From: Pristionchus mayeri | Taxonomy: Eukaryota; Nematoda; Chromadorea; Rhabditida; Neodiplogasteridae | Direction: 5' to 3' | Length of the DNA stretch: 64,000 nucleotides | NCBI GenBank assembly: GCA_036245805.1 | Contig: BTRK01000005.1 | Location: 31,291,469 to 31,355,468, forward strand | Part shown: in pieces, positions 44,801 through 59,220 of the stretch | Layout of the letters: each line of letters opens with the position of its first letter | Position numbering within the stretch: position 1 is the stretch's first letter | Program-made: the position numbers and the translations under genes | Notes under the pieces: generated by a model | The model's database searches: none | The model's input: only the letters and a program-made list of their open reading frames with translations | What the model was told of the DNA's origin: nothing

Positions 44801-47800
44801 ACTACTGCGGCCCCTGTCCACTACTGCGGATTGTGTCCACTACTGCGGATTTTGTCCACTACTGCGGCCCCTGTCCACTACTGCGGTCCCTGTCCACTAC
44901 TGCGGATTGTGTCCACTACTGCGGATTTTGTCCACTACTGCGGCCCCTGTCCACTACTGCGGTCCTGTCCACTACTGCGGATTATGTCCACTACTGCGGC
45001 CCCTGTCCACTACTGCGGATTTTGTCCACTACTGCGGTCCCTGTCCGCTACTGCGGATTTTGTCCACTACTGCGGCCCCTGTCCACTACTGCGGTCCCTG
45101 TCCGCTACTGCGGATTTTGTCCACTACTGCGGCCCCTGTCCACTACTGCGGCCCCTGTCGACTACTGCGGTCCCTGTCCACTACTGCGGCCCCTGTCCAC
45201 TACTGCGGATTGTGTCCACTACTGCGGATTTTGTCCACTACTGCGGCCCCTGTCCACTACTGCGGTCCCTGTCCACTACTGCGGATTATGTCCACTACTG
45301 CGGCCCCTGTCCACTACTGCGGATTTTGTCCACTACTGCGGATTGTGTCCACTACTGCGGATTTTGTCCACTACTGCGGCCCCTGTCCACTACTGCGGTC
45401 CCTGTCCACTACTGCGGATTGTGTCCACTACTGCGGATTTTGTACACTACTGCGGATTTTGTCCACTACTGCGGCCCCTGTCCACTACTGCGGTCCCTGT
45501 CCACTACTGCGGATTATGTCCACTACTGCGGCCCCTGTCCACTACTGCGGATTTTGTCCACTACTGCGGATTGTGTCCACTACTGCGGATTTTGTCCACT
45601 ACTGCGGCCCCTGTCCACTACTGCGGTCCCTGTCCACTACTGCGGATTGTGTCCACTACTGCGGATTTTGTCCACTACTGCGGCCCCTGTCCACTACTGC
45701 GGCCCCTGTCCACTACTGCGGTCCCTGTCCACTACTGCGGCCCCTGTCCACTACTGCGGTCCCTGTCCACTACTGCGTATTATGTCCACTACTGCGGCCC
45801 CTGTCCACTACTGCGGATTTTGTCCACTACTGCGGATTATGTCCACTACTGCGGCCCCTGTCCACTACTGCGGATTGTGTCCACTACTGCGGATTTTGTC
45901 CACTACTGCGGCCCCTGTCCACTACTGCGGTCCCTGTCCACTACTGCGGATTGTGTCCACTACTGCGGATTTTGTCCACTACTGCGGCCCCTGTCCACTA
46001 CTGCGGTCCTGTCCACTACTGCGGATTATGTCCACTACTGCGGCCCCTGTCCACTACTGCGGATTTTGTCCACTACTGCGGCCCCTGTCCACTACTGCGG
46101 TCCCTGTCCACTACTGCGGATTTTGTACACTACTGCGGATTTTGTCCACTACTGCGGCCCCTGTCCACTACTGCGGTCCCTGTCCACTACTGCGGATTAT
46201 GTCCACTACTGCGGCCCCTGTCCACTACTGCGGATTTTGTCCACTACTGCGGATTGTGTCCACTACTGCGGATTTTGTCCACTACTGCGGCCCCTGTCCA
46301 CTACTGCGGTCCCTGTCCACTACTGCGGATTGTGTCCACTACTGCGGATTTTGTCCACTACTGCGGCCCCTGTCCACTACTGCGGCCCCTGTCCACTACT
46401 GCGGTCCCTGTCCACTACTGCGGATTGTGTCCACTACTGCGGATTTTGTCCACTACTGCGGCCCCTGTCCACTACTGCGGCCCCTGTCCACTACTGCGGT
46501 CCCTGTCCACTACTGCGGCCCCTGTCCACTACTGCGGTCCCTGTCCACTACTGCGTATTATGTCCACTACTGCGGCCCCTGTCCACTACTGCGGATTTTG
46601 TCCACTACTGCGGATTATGTCCACTACTGCGGCCCCTGTCCACTACTGCGGATTGTGTCCACTACTGCGGATTTTGTCCACTACTGCGGCCCCTGTCCAC
46701 TACTGCGGTCCCTGTCCACTACTGCGGATTGTGTCCACTACTGCGGATTTTGTCCACTACTGCGGCCCCTGTCCACTACTGCGGTCCTGTCCACTACTGC
46801 GGATTATGTCCACTACTGCGGCCCCTGTCCACTACTGCGGCCCCTGTCCACTACTGCGGTCCCTGTCCACTACTGCGGATTTTGTCCACTACTGCGGCCC
46901 CTGTCCACTACTACGGTCCCTGTCCACTACTGCGGATTATGTCCACTACTGCGGCCCCTGTCCACTACTGCGGATTTTGTCCACTACTGCGGATTTTGTC
47001 CACTACTGCGGCCCCTGTCCACTACTGCGGTCCCTGTCCACTACTGCGGATTTTGTACACTACTGCGGATTTTGTCCACTACTGCGGCCCCTGTCCACTA
47101 CTGCGGTCCCTGTCCACTACTGCGGATTATGTCCACTACTGCGGCCCCTGTCCACTACTGCGGATTTTGTCCACTACTGCGGATTGTGTCCACTACTGCG
47201 GATTTTGTCCACTACTGCGGCCCCTGTCCACTACTGCGGTCCCTGTCCACTACTGCGGATTGTGTCCACTACTGCGGATTTTGTCCACTACTGCGGCCCC
47301 TGTCCACTACTGCGGCCCCTGTCCACTACTGCGGTCCCTGTCCACTACTGCGGCCCCTGTCCACTACTGCGGTCCCTGTCCACTACTGCGTATTATGTCC
47401 ACTACTGCGGCCCCTGTCCACTACTGCGGATTTTGTCCACTACTGCGGATTATGTCCACTACTGCGGCCCCTGTCCACTACTGCGGATTGTGTCCACTAC
47501 TGCGGATTTTGTCCACTACTGCGGCCCCTGTCCACTACTGCGGTCCCTGTCCACTACTGCGGATTGTGTCCACTACTGCGGATTTTGTCCACTACTGCGG
47601 CCCCTGTCCACTACTGCGGTCCTGTCCACTACTGCGGATTATGTCCACTACTGCGGCCCCTGTCCACTACTGCGGATTTTGTCCACTACTGCGGATTTTG
47701 TCCACTACTGCGGCCCCTGTCCACTACTGCGGTCCCTGTCCACTACTGCGGATTATGTCCACTACTGCGGCCCCTGTCCACTACTGCGGTCCCTGTCCAC

Positions 47801-50310
47801 TACTGCGGATTTTGTACACTACTGCGGATTTTGTCCACTACTGCGGCCCCTGTCCACTACTGCGGTCCCTGTCCACTACTGCGGATTATGTCCACTACTG
47901 CGGCCCCTGTCCACTACTGCGGATTTTGTCAACTACTGCGGATTGTGTCCACTACTGCGGATTTTGTCCACTACTGCGGCCCCTGTCCACTACTGCGGTC
48001 CCTGTCCACTACTGCGGATTGTGTCCACTACTGCGGATTTTGTCCACTACTGCGGCCCCTGTCCACTACTGCGGCCCCTGTCCACTACTGCGGTCCCTGT
48101 CCACTACTGCGGCCCCTGTCCACTACTGCGGTCCCTGTCCACTACTGCGTATTATGTCCACTACTGCGGCCCCTGTCCACTACTGCGGATTTTGTCCACT
48201 ACTGCGGATTATGTCCACTACTGCGGCCCCTGTCCACTACTGCGGATTGTGTCCACTACTGCGGATTTTGTCCACTACTGCGGCCCCTGTCCACTACTGC
48301 GGTCCCTGTCCACTACTGCGGATTGTGTCCACTACTGCGGATTTTGTCCACTACTGCGGCCCCTGTCCACTACTGCGGTCCTGTCCACTACTGCGGATTA
48401 TGTCCACTACTGCGGCCCCTGTCCACTACTGCGGATTTTGTCCACTACTGCGGTCCCTGTCCGCTACTGCGGATTTTGTCCACTACTGCGGCCCCTGTCC
48501 ACTACTGCGGTCCCTGTCCGCTACTGCGGATTTTGTCCACTACTGCGGCCCCTGTCCACTACTGCGGCCCCTGTCGACTACTGCGGTCCCTGTCCACTAC
48601 TGCGGCCCCTGTCCACTACTGCGGATTGTGTCCACTACTGCGGATTTTGTCCACTACTGCGGCCCCTGTCCACTACTGCGGTCCCTGTCCACTACTGCGG
48701 ATTATGTCCACTACTGCGGCCCCTGTCCACTACTGCGGATTTTGTCCACTACTGCGGATTGTGTCCACTACTGCGGATTTTGTCCACTACTGCGGCCCCT
48801 GTCCACTACTGCGGTCCCTGTCCACTACTGCGGATTGTGTCCACTACTGCGGATTTTGTCCACTACTGCGGCCCCTGTCCACTACTGCGGCCCCTGTCCA
48901 CTACTGCGGTCCCTGTCCACTACTGCGGCCCCTGTCCACTACTGCGGTCCCTGTCCACTACTGCGTATTATGTCCACTACTGCGGCCCCTGTCCACTACT
49001 GCGGATTTTGTCCACTACTGCGGATTATGTCCACTACTGCGGCCCCTGTCCACTACTGCGGATTGTGTCCACTACTGCGGATTTTGTCCACTACTGCGGC
49101 CCCTGTCCACTACTGCGGTCCCTGTCCACTACTGCGGATTGTGTCCACTACTGCGGATTTTGTCCACTACTGCGGCCCCTGTCCACTACTGCGGTCCTGT
49201 CCACTACTGCGGATTATGTCCACTACTGCGGCCCCTGTCCACTACTGCGGATTTTGTCCACTACTGCGGTCCCTGTCCGCTACTGCGGATTTTGTCCACT
49301 ACTGCGGCCCCTGTCCACTACTGCGGTCCCTGTCCGCTACTGCGGATTTTGTCCACTACTGCGGCCCCTGTCCACTACTGCGGCCCCTGTCGACTACTGC
49401 GGTCCCTGTCCACTACTGCGGCCCCTGTCCACTACTGCGGATTGTGTCCACTACTGCGGATTTTGTCCACTACTGCGGCCCCTGTCCACTACTGCGGTCC
49501 CTGTCCACTACTGCGGATTATGTCCACTACTGCGGCCCCTGTCCACTACTGCGGATTTTGTCCACTACTGCGGATTGTGTCCACTACTGCGGATTTTGTC
49601 CACTACTGCGGCCCCTGTCCACTACTGCGGTCCCTGTCCACTACTGCGGATTGTGTCCACTACTGCGGATTTTGTACACTACTGCGGATTTTGTCCACTA
49701 CTGCGGCCCCTGTCCACTACTGCGGTCCCTGTCCACTACTGCGGATTATGTCCACTACTGCGGCCCCTGTCCACTACTGCGGATTTTGTCCACTACTGCG
49801 GATTGTGTCCACTACTGCGGATTTTGTCCACTACTGCGGCCCCTGTCCACTACTGCGGTCCCTGTCCACTACTGCGGATTGTGTCCACTACTGCGGATTT
49901 TGTCCACTACTGCGGCCCCTGTCCACTACTGCGGCCCCTGTCCACTACTGCGGTCCCTGTCCACTACTGCGGCCCCTGTCCACTACTGCGGTCCCTGTCC
50001 ACTACTGCGTATTATGTCCACTACTGCGGCCCCTGTCCACTACTGCGGATTTTGTCCACTACTGCGGATTATGTCCACTACTGCGGCCCCTGTCCACTAC
50101 TGCGGATTGTGTCCACTACTGCGGATTTTGTCCACTACTGCGGCCCCTGTCCACTACTGCGGTCCCTGTCCACTACTGCGGATTGTGTCCACTACTGCGG
50201 ATTTTGTCCACTACTGCGGCCCCTGTCCACTACTGCGGTCCTGTCCACTACTGCGGATTATGTCCACTACTGCGGCCCCTGTCCACTACTGCGGATTTTG
50301 TCCACTACTG
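41850..50310 (+). repeat. Tandem 4,232-bp higher-order duplication in satellite
   Basis: Private variants recur exactly 4,232 bases apart: GTCAACTAC at 43696 and 47928, GTACAC at 41893 and 46125, and the 18-bp monomer TCCTG at 43388 and 47620. The GCGTATTATG marker occurs at 42321, 43156, 43915, 44731, 45775 and again at 46553, 47388, 48147, 48963, 50007, with the same spacings of 835, 759, 816 and 1,044. The copies are adjacent (about 41.85-46.08 and 46.08-50.31 kb). 4,232 equals 223 monomers minus five bases, which fits five 18-bp monomers per copy. Confidence 0.88.
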
Positions 50311-52960
50311 CGGTCCCTGTCCGCTACTGCGGATTTTGTCCACTACTGCGGCCCCTGTCCACTACTGCGGTCCCTGTCCGCTACTGCGGATTTTGTCCAC
50401 TACTGCGGCCCCTGTCCACTACTGCGGCCCCTGTCGACTACTGCGGTCCCTGTCCACTACTGCGGCCCCTGTCCACTACTGCGGATTGTGTCCACTACTG
50501 CGGATTTTGTCCACTACTGCGGCCCCTGTCCACTACTGCGGTCCCTGTCCACTATTGCGGATTATGTCCACTACTGCGGCCCCTGTCCACTACTGCGGTC
50601 CCTGTCCACTACTGCGGATTTTGTCCACTACTGCGGATTTTGTCCACTACTGCGGCCCCTGTCCACTACTGCGGCCCCTGTCCACTACTGCGGATTTTGT
50701 CCACTACTGCGGATTATGTCCACTACTGCGGCCCCTGTCCACTACTGCGGATTTTGTCCACTACTGCGGTCCCTGTCCGCTACTGCGGATTTTGTCCACT
50801 ACTGCGGCCCCTGTCCACTACTGCGGTCCCTGTCCGCTACTGCGGATTTTGTCCACTACTGCGGCCCCTGTCCACTACTGCGGCCCCTGTCGACTACTGC
50901 GGTCCCTGTCCACTACTGCGGCCCCTGTCCACTACTGCGGATTGTGTCCACTACTGCGGATTTTGTCCACTACTGCGGCCCCTGTCCACTACTGCGGTCC
51001 CTGTCCACTACTGCGGATTATGTCCACTACTGCGGCCCCTGTCCACTACTGCGGTCCCTGTCCACTACTGCGGATTTTGTCCACTACTGCGGATTTTGTC
51101 CACTACTGCGGCCCCTGTCCACTACTGCGGCCCCTGTCCACTACTGCGGATTTTGTCCACTACTGCGGATTATGTCCACTACTGCGGCCCCTGTCCACTA
51201 CTGCGGTCCCTGTCCACTACTGCGGATTTTGTCCACTACTGCGGATTATGTCCACTACTGCGGCCCCTGTCCACTACTGCGGATTTTGTCCACTACTGCG
51301 GATTTTGTCCACTACTGCGGCCCCTGTCCACTACTGCGGCCCCTGTCCACTACTGCGGTCCCTGTCCACTACTGCGGATTATGTCCACTACTGCGGCCCC
51401 TGTCCACTACTGCGGCCCCTGTCCACTACTGCGGTCCCTGTCCACTACTGCGGATTATGTCCACTACTGCGGCCCCTGTCCACTACTGCGGCCCCTGTCC
51501 ACTACTGCGGATTTTGTCCACTACTGCGGATTTTGTCCACTACTGCGGCCCCTGTCCACTACTGCGGTCCCTGTCCACTACTGCGGATTATGTCCACTAC
51601 TGCGGCCCCTGTCCACTACTGCGGATTTTGTCCACTACTGCGGCCCCTGTCCACTACTGCGGTCCCTGTCCACTACTGCGGATTATGTCCACTACTGCGG
51701 CCCCTGTCCACTACTGCGGATTGTGTCCACTACTGCGGATTTTGTCCACTACTGCGGCCCCTGTCCACTACTGCGGCCCCTGTCGACTACTGCGGTCCCT
51801 GTCCACTACTGCGGCCCCTGTCCACTACTGCGGCCCCTGTCCACTACTGCGGTCCCTGTCCACTACTGCGGATTATGTCCACTACTGCGGTACCTGTCCA
51901 CTACTGCGGATTGTGTCCACTACTGCGGATTTTGTCCACTACTGCGGCCCCTGTCCACTACTGCGGCCCCTGTCGACTACTGCGGTCCCTGTCCACTACT
52001 GCGGCCCCTGTCCACTACTGCGGCCCCTGTCCACTACTGCGGTCCCTGTCCACTACTGCGGATTGTGTCCACTACTGCGGATTTTGTCCCCTACTGCGGC
52101 CCCTGTCCACTACTGCGGTCCCTGTCCACTACTGCGGATTATGTCCACTACTGCGGCCCCTGTCCACTACTGCGGATTTTGTCCACTACTGCGGTCCCTG
52201 TCCGCTACTGCGGATTTTGTCCACTACTGCGGCCCCTGTCCACTACTGCGGCCCCTGTCCACTACTGCGGTCCCTGTCCACTACTGCGGCCCCTGTCCAC
52301 TACTGCGGTCCCTGTCCACTACTGCGGATTATGTCCACTACTGCGGCCCCTGTCCACTACTGCGGATTTTGTCCACTACTGCGGATTATGTCCACTACTG
52401 CGGCCCCTGTCCACTACTGCGGATTGTGTCCACTACTGCGGATTTTGTCCACTACTGCGGCCCCTGTCCACTACTGCGGATTGTGTCCACTACTGCGGAT
52501 TTTGTCCACTACTGCGGCCCCTGTCCACTACTGCGGCCCCTGTCGACTACTGCGGTCCCTGTCCACTACTGCGGCCCCTGTCCACTACTGCGGATTATGT
52601 CCACTACTGCGTATTATGTCCACTACTGCGGCCCCTGTCCACTACTGCGGATTGTGTCCACTACTGCGGATTTTGTCCACTACTGCGGCCCCTGTCCACT
52701 ACTGCGGTCCTGGCCACTACTGCGGATTATGTCCACTACTGCGGCCCCTGTCCACTACTGCGGATTTTGTCCACTACTGCGGTCCCTGTCCGCTACTGCG
52801 GATTTTGTCCACTACTGCGGCCCCTGTCCACTACTGCGGTCCCTGTCCACTACTGCGGCCCCTGTCGACTACTGCGGTCCCTGTCCACTACTGCGGCCCC
52901 TGTCCACTACTGCGGCCCCTGTCCACTACTGCGGCCCCTGTCCACTACTGCGGATTGTGT

Positions 52961-55900
52961 CCACTACCGCGGATTTTGTCCACTACTGCGGCCCCTGTCC
53001 ACTACTGCGGATTATGTCCACTACTGCGGCCCCTGTCGACTACTGCGGTCCCTGTCCACAACTGCGGTCCCTGTCCACTACTGCGGATTATGTCCACTAC
53101 TGCGGCCCCTGTCCACTACTGCGGATTTTGTCCACTACTGCGGCCCCTGTCCACTACTGCGGTCCCTGTCCACTACTGCGGATTATGTCCACTACTGCGG
53201 CCCCTGTCCACTACTGCGGATTGTGTCCACTACTGCGGATTTTGTCCACTACTGCGGCCCCTGTCCACTACTGCGGCCCCTGTCGACTACTGCGGTCCCT
53301 GTCCACTACTGCGGCCCCTGTCCACTACTGCGGCCCCTGTCCACTACTGCGGTCCCTGTCCACTACTGCGGATTATGTCCACTACTGCGGTACCTGTCCA
53401 CTACTGCGGATTGTGTCCACTACTGCGGATTTTGTCCACTACTGCGGCCCCTGTCCACTACTGCGGCCCCTGTCGACTACTGCGGTCCCTGTCCACTACT
53501 GCGGCCCCTGTCCACTACTGCGGCCCCTGTCCACTACTGCGGTCCCTGTCCACTACTGCGGATTGTGTCCACTACTGCGGATTTTGTCCACTACTGCGGC
53601 CCCTGTCCACTACTGCGGTCCCTGTCCACTACTGCGGATTATGTCCACTACTGCGGCCCCTGTCCACTACTGCGGATTTTGTCCACTACTGCGGTCCCTG
53701 TCCGCTACTGCGGATTTTGTCCACTACTGCGGCCCCTGTCCACTACTGCGGCCCCTGTCCACTACTGCGGTCCCTGTCCACTACTGCGGCCCCTGTCCAC
53801 TACTGCGGTCCCTGTCCACTACTGCGGATTATGTCCACTACTGCGGCCCCTGTCCACTACTGCGGATTTTGTCCACTACTGCGGATTATGTCCACTACTG
53901 CGGCCCCTGTCCACTACTGCGGATTGTGTCCACTACTGCGGATTTTGTCCACTACTGCGGATTTTGTCCACTACTGCGGCCCCTGTCCACTACTGCGGTC
54001 CCTGTCCACTACTGCGGATTGTGTCCACTACTGCGGATTTTGTCCACTACTGCGGCCCCTGTCCACTACTGCGGTCCTGGCCACTACTGCGGATTATGTC
54101 CACTACTGCGGCCCCTGTCCACTACTGCGGATTTTGTCCACTACTGCGGTCCCTGTCCGCTACTGCGGATTTTGTCCACTACTGCGGCCCCTGTCCACTA
54201 CTGCGGCCCCTGTCCACTACTGCGGATTGTGTCCACTACTGCGGCCCCTGTCCACTACTGCGGCCCCTGTCGACTACTGCGGTCCCTGTCCACTACTGCG
54301 GATTATGTCCACTACTGCGGCCCCTGTCCACTACTGCGGCCCCTGTCGACTACTGCGGTCCCTGTCCACTACTGCGGCCCCTGTCCACTACTGCGGCCCC
54401 TGTCCACTACTGCGGCCCCTGTCCACTACTGCGGATTGTGTCCACTACCGCGGATTTTGTCCACTACTGCGGCCCCTGTCCACTACTGCGGCCCCTGTCC
54501 ACTACTGCGGTCCCTGTCCACTACTGCGGATTGTGTCCACTACTGCGGATTTTGTCCACTACTGCGGCCCCTGTCCACTACTGCGGTCCCTGTCCACTAC
54601 TGCGGATTATGTCCACTACTGCGGCCCCTGTCCACTACTGCGGATTTTGTCCACTACTGCGGTCCCTGTCCGCTACTGCGGATTTTGTCCACTACTGCGG
54701 CCCCTGTCCACTACTGCGGTCCCTGTCCACTACTGCGGCCCCTGTCGACTACTGCGGTCCCTGTCCACTACTGCGGCCCCTGTCCACTACTGCGGCCCCT
54801 GTCCACTACTGCGGCCCCTGTCCACTACTGCGGATTGTGTCCACTACCGCGGATTTTGTCCACTACTGCGGCCCCTGTCCACTACTGCGGATTATGTCCA
54901 CTACTGCGGCCCCTGTCGACTACTGCGGTCCCTGTCCACTACTGCGGTCCCTGTCCACTACTGCGGATTATGTCCACTACTGCGGCCCCTGTCCACTACT
55001 GCGGATTTTGTCCACTACTGCGGCCCCTGTCCACTACTGCGGTCCCTGTCCACTACTGCGGATTATGTCCACTACTGCGGCCCCTGTCCACTACTGCGGA
55101 TTGTGTCCACTACTGCGGATTTTGTCCACTACTGCGGCCCCTGTCCACTACTGCGGCCCCTGTCGACTACTGCGGTCCCTGTCCACTACTGCGGCCCCTG
55201 TCCACTACTGCGGCCCCTGTCCACTACTGCGGTCCCTGTCCACTACTGCGGATTATGTCCACTACTGCGGTACCTGTCCACTACTGCGGATTGTGTCCAC
55301 TACTGCGGATTTTGTCCACTACTGCGGCCCCTGTCCACTACTGCGGCCCCTGTCGACTACTGCGGTCCCTGTCCACTACTGCGGCCCCTGTCCACTACTG
55401 CGGCCCCTGTCCACTACTGCGGTCCCTGTCCACTACTGCGGATTGTGTCCACTACTGCGGATTTTGTCCACTACTGCGGCCCCTGTCCACTACTGCGGTC
55501 CCTGTCCACTACTGCGGATTATGTCCACTACTGCGGCCCCTGTCCACTACTGCGGATTTTGTCCACTACTGCGGTCCCTGTCCGCTACTGCGGATTTTGT
55601 CCACTACTGCGGCCCCTGTCCACTACTGCGGCCCCTGTCCACTACTGCGGTCCCTGTCCACTACTGCGGCCCCTGTCCACTACTGCGGTCCCTGTCCACT
55701 ACTGCGGATTATGTCCACTACTGCGGCCCCTGTCCACTACTGCGGATTTTGTCCACTACTGCGGATTATGTCCACTACTGCGGCCCCTGTCCACTACTGC
55801 GGATTGTGTCCACTACTGCGGATTTTGTCCACTACTGCGGATTTTGTCCACTACTGCGGCCCCTGTCCACTACTGCGGTCCCTGTCCACTACTGCGGATT

Positions 55901-58900
55901 GTGTCCACTACTGCGGATTTTGTCCACTACTGCGGCCCCTGTCCACTACTGCGGTCCTGGCCACTACTGCGGATTATGTCCACTACTGCGGCCCCTGTCC
56001 ACTACTGCGGATTTTGTCCACTACTGCGGTCCCTGTCCGCTACTGCGGATTTTGTCCACTACTGCGGCCCCTGTCCACTACTGCGGCCCCTGTCCACTAC
56101 TGCGGATTGTGTCCACTACTGCGGCCCCTGTCCACTACTGCGGCCCCTGTCGACTACTGCGGTCCCTGTCCACTACTGCGGATTATGTCCACTACTGCGG
56201 CCCCTGTCCACTACTGCGGCCCCTGTCGACTACTGCGGTCCCTGTCCACTACTGCGGCCCCTGTCCACTACTGCGGCCCCTGTCCACTACTGCGGCCCCT
56301 GTCCACTACTGCGGATTGTGTCCACTACTGCGGATTTTGTCCACTACTGCGGCCCCTGTCCACTACTGCGGCCCCTGTCGACTACTGCGGTCCCTGTCCA
56401 CTACTGCGGCCCCTGTCCACTACTGCGGCCCCTGTCCACTACTGCGGTCCCTGTCCACTACTGCGGATTATGTCCACTACTGCGGTACCTGTCCACTACT
56501 GCGGATTGTGTCCACTACTGCGGATTTTGTCCACTACTGCGGCCCCTGTCCACTACTGCGGCCCCTGTCGACTACTGCGGTCCCTGTCCACTACTGCGGC
56601 CCCTGTCCACTACTGCGGCCCCTGTCCACTACTGCGGTCCCTGTCCACTACTGCGGATTGTGTCCACTACTGCGGATTTTGTCCACTACTGCGGCCCCTG
56701 TCCACTACTGCGGTCCCTGTCCACTACTGCGGATTATGTCCACTACTGCGGCCCCTGTCCACTACTGCGGATTTTGTCCACTACTGCGGTCCCTGTCCGC
56801 TACTGCGGATTTTGTCCACTACTGCGGCCCCTGTCCACTACTGCGGCCCCTGTCCACTACTGCGGTCCCTGTCCACTACTGCGGCCCCTGTCCACTACTG
56901 CGGTCCCTGTCCACTACTGCGGATTATGTCCACTACTGCGGCCCCTGTCCACTACTGCGGATTTTGTCCACTACTGCGGATTATGTCCACTACTGCGGCC
57001 CCTGTCCACTACTGCGGATTGTGTCCACTACTGCGGATTTTGTCCACTACTGCGGATTTTGTCCACTACTGCGGCCCCTGTCCACTACTGCGGTCCCTGT
57101 CCACTACTGCGGATTGTGTCCACTACTGCGGATTTTGTCCACTACTGCGGCCCCTGTCCACTACTGCGGTCCTGGCCACTACTGCGGATTATGTCCACTA
57201 CTGCGGCCCCTGTCCACTACTGCGGATTTTGTCCACTACTGCGGTCCCTGTCCGCTACTGCGGATTTTGTCCACTACTGCGGCCCCTGTCCACTACTGCG
57301 GCCCCTGTCCACTACTGCGGATTGTGTCCACTACTGCGGCCCCTGTCCACTACTGCGGCCCCTGTCGACTACTGCGGTCCCTGTCCACTACTGCGGCCCC
57401 TGTCCACTACTGCGGCCCCTGTCCACTACTGCGGCCCCTGTCCACTACTGCGGATTGTGTCCACTACCGCGGATTTTGTCCACTACTGCGGCCCCTGTCC
57501 ACTACTGCGGATTATGTCCACTACTGCGGCCCCTGTCGACTACTGCGGTCCCTGTCCACTACTGCGGTCCCTGTCCACTACTGCGGATTATGTCCACTAC
57601 TGCGGCCCCTGTCCACTACTGCGGATTTTGTCCACTACTGCGGCCCCTGTCCACTACTGCGGTCCCTGTCCACTACTGCGGATTATGTCCACTACTGCGG
57701 CCCCTGTCCACTACTGCGGATTGTGTCCACTACTGCGGATTTTGTCCACTACTGCGGCCCCTGTCCACTACTGCGGCCCCTGTCGACTACTGCGGTCCCT
57801 GTCCACTACTGCGGCCCCTGTCCACTACTGCGGCCCCTGTCCACTACTGCGGTCCCTGTCCACTACTGCGGATTATGTCCACTACTGCGGTACCTGTCCA
57901 CTACTGCGGATTGTGTCCACTACTGCGGATTTTGTCCACTACTGCGGCCCCTGTCCACTACTGCGGCCCCTGTCGACTACTGCGGTCCCTGTCCACTACT
58001 GCGGCCCCTGTCCACTACTGCGGCCCCTGTCCACTACTGCGGTCCCTGTCCACTACTGCGGATTGTGTCCACTACTGCGGATTTTGTCCACTACTGCGGC
58101 CCCTGTCCACTACTGCGGTCCCTGTCCACTACTGCGGATTATGTCCACTACTGCGGCCCCTGTCCACTACTGCGGATTTTGTCCACTACTGCGGTCCCTG
58201 TCCGCTACTGCGGATTTTGTCCACTACTGCGGCCCCTGTCCACTACTGCGGCCCCTGTCCACTACTGCGGTCCCTGTCCACTACTGCGGCCCCTGTCCAC
58301 TACTGCGGTCCCTGTCCACTACTGCGGATTATGTCCACTACTGCGGCCCCTGTCCACTACTGCGGATTTTGTCCACTACTGCGGATTATGTCCACTACTG
58401 TGGCCCCTGTCCACTACTGCGGATTGTGTCCACTACTGCGGATTTTGTCCACTACTGCGGATTTTGTCCACTACTGCGGCCCCTGTCCACTACTGCGGTC
58501 CCTGTCCACTACTGCGGATTGTGTCCACTACTGCGGATTTTGTCCACTACTGCGGCCCCTGTCCACTACTGCGGTCCTGGCCACTACTGCGGATTATGTC
58601 CACTACTGCGGCCCCTGTCCACTACTGCGGATTTTGTCCACTACTGCGGTCCCTGTCCGCTACTGCGGATTTTGTCCACTACTGCGGCCCCTGTCCACTA
58701 CTGCGGCCCCTGTCCACTACTGCGGATTGTGTCCACTACTGCGGCCCCTGTCCACTACTGCGGCCCCTGTCGACTACTGCGGTCCCTGTCCACTACTGCG
58801 GATTATGTCCACTACTGCGGCCCCTGTCCACTACTGCGGCCCCTGTCGACTACTGCGGTCCCTGTCCACTACTGCGGCCCCTGTCCACTACTGCGGCCCC

Positions 58901-59220
58901 TGTCCACTACTGCGGCCCCTGTCCACTACTGCGGATTGTGTCCACTACCGCGGATTTTGTCCACTACTGCGGCCCCTGTCCACTACTGCGGCCCCTGTCC
59001 ACTACTGCGGTCCCTGTCCACTACTGCGGATTGTGTCCACTACTGCGGATTTTGTCCACTACTGCGGCCCCTGTCCACTACTGCGGTCCCTGTCCACTAC
59101 TGCGGATTATGTCCACTACTGCGGCCCCTGTCCACTACTGCGGATTTTGTCCACTACTGCGGTCCCTGTCCGCTACTGCGGATTTTGTCCACTACTGCGG
59201 CCCCTGTCCACTACTGCGGC
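52961..59220 (+). repeat. 4,500-bp spaced higher-order duplication in satellite
   Basis: The block from 52961 to about 54719 recurs from 57461 to about 59219 with only single-base differences (for example TCCACAACTG at 53055, TACTGTGG at 58398). An overlapping copy starts at 54841 (offset 1,880). The marker CTACCGCGG occurs only from here to the window end. The 18-bp monomer here is TCCTGGCC instead of the TCCTGTCC seen before 50.3 kb, so this is a separately homogenised domain. Confidence 0.83.
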
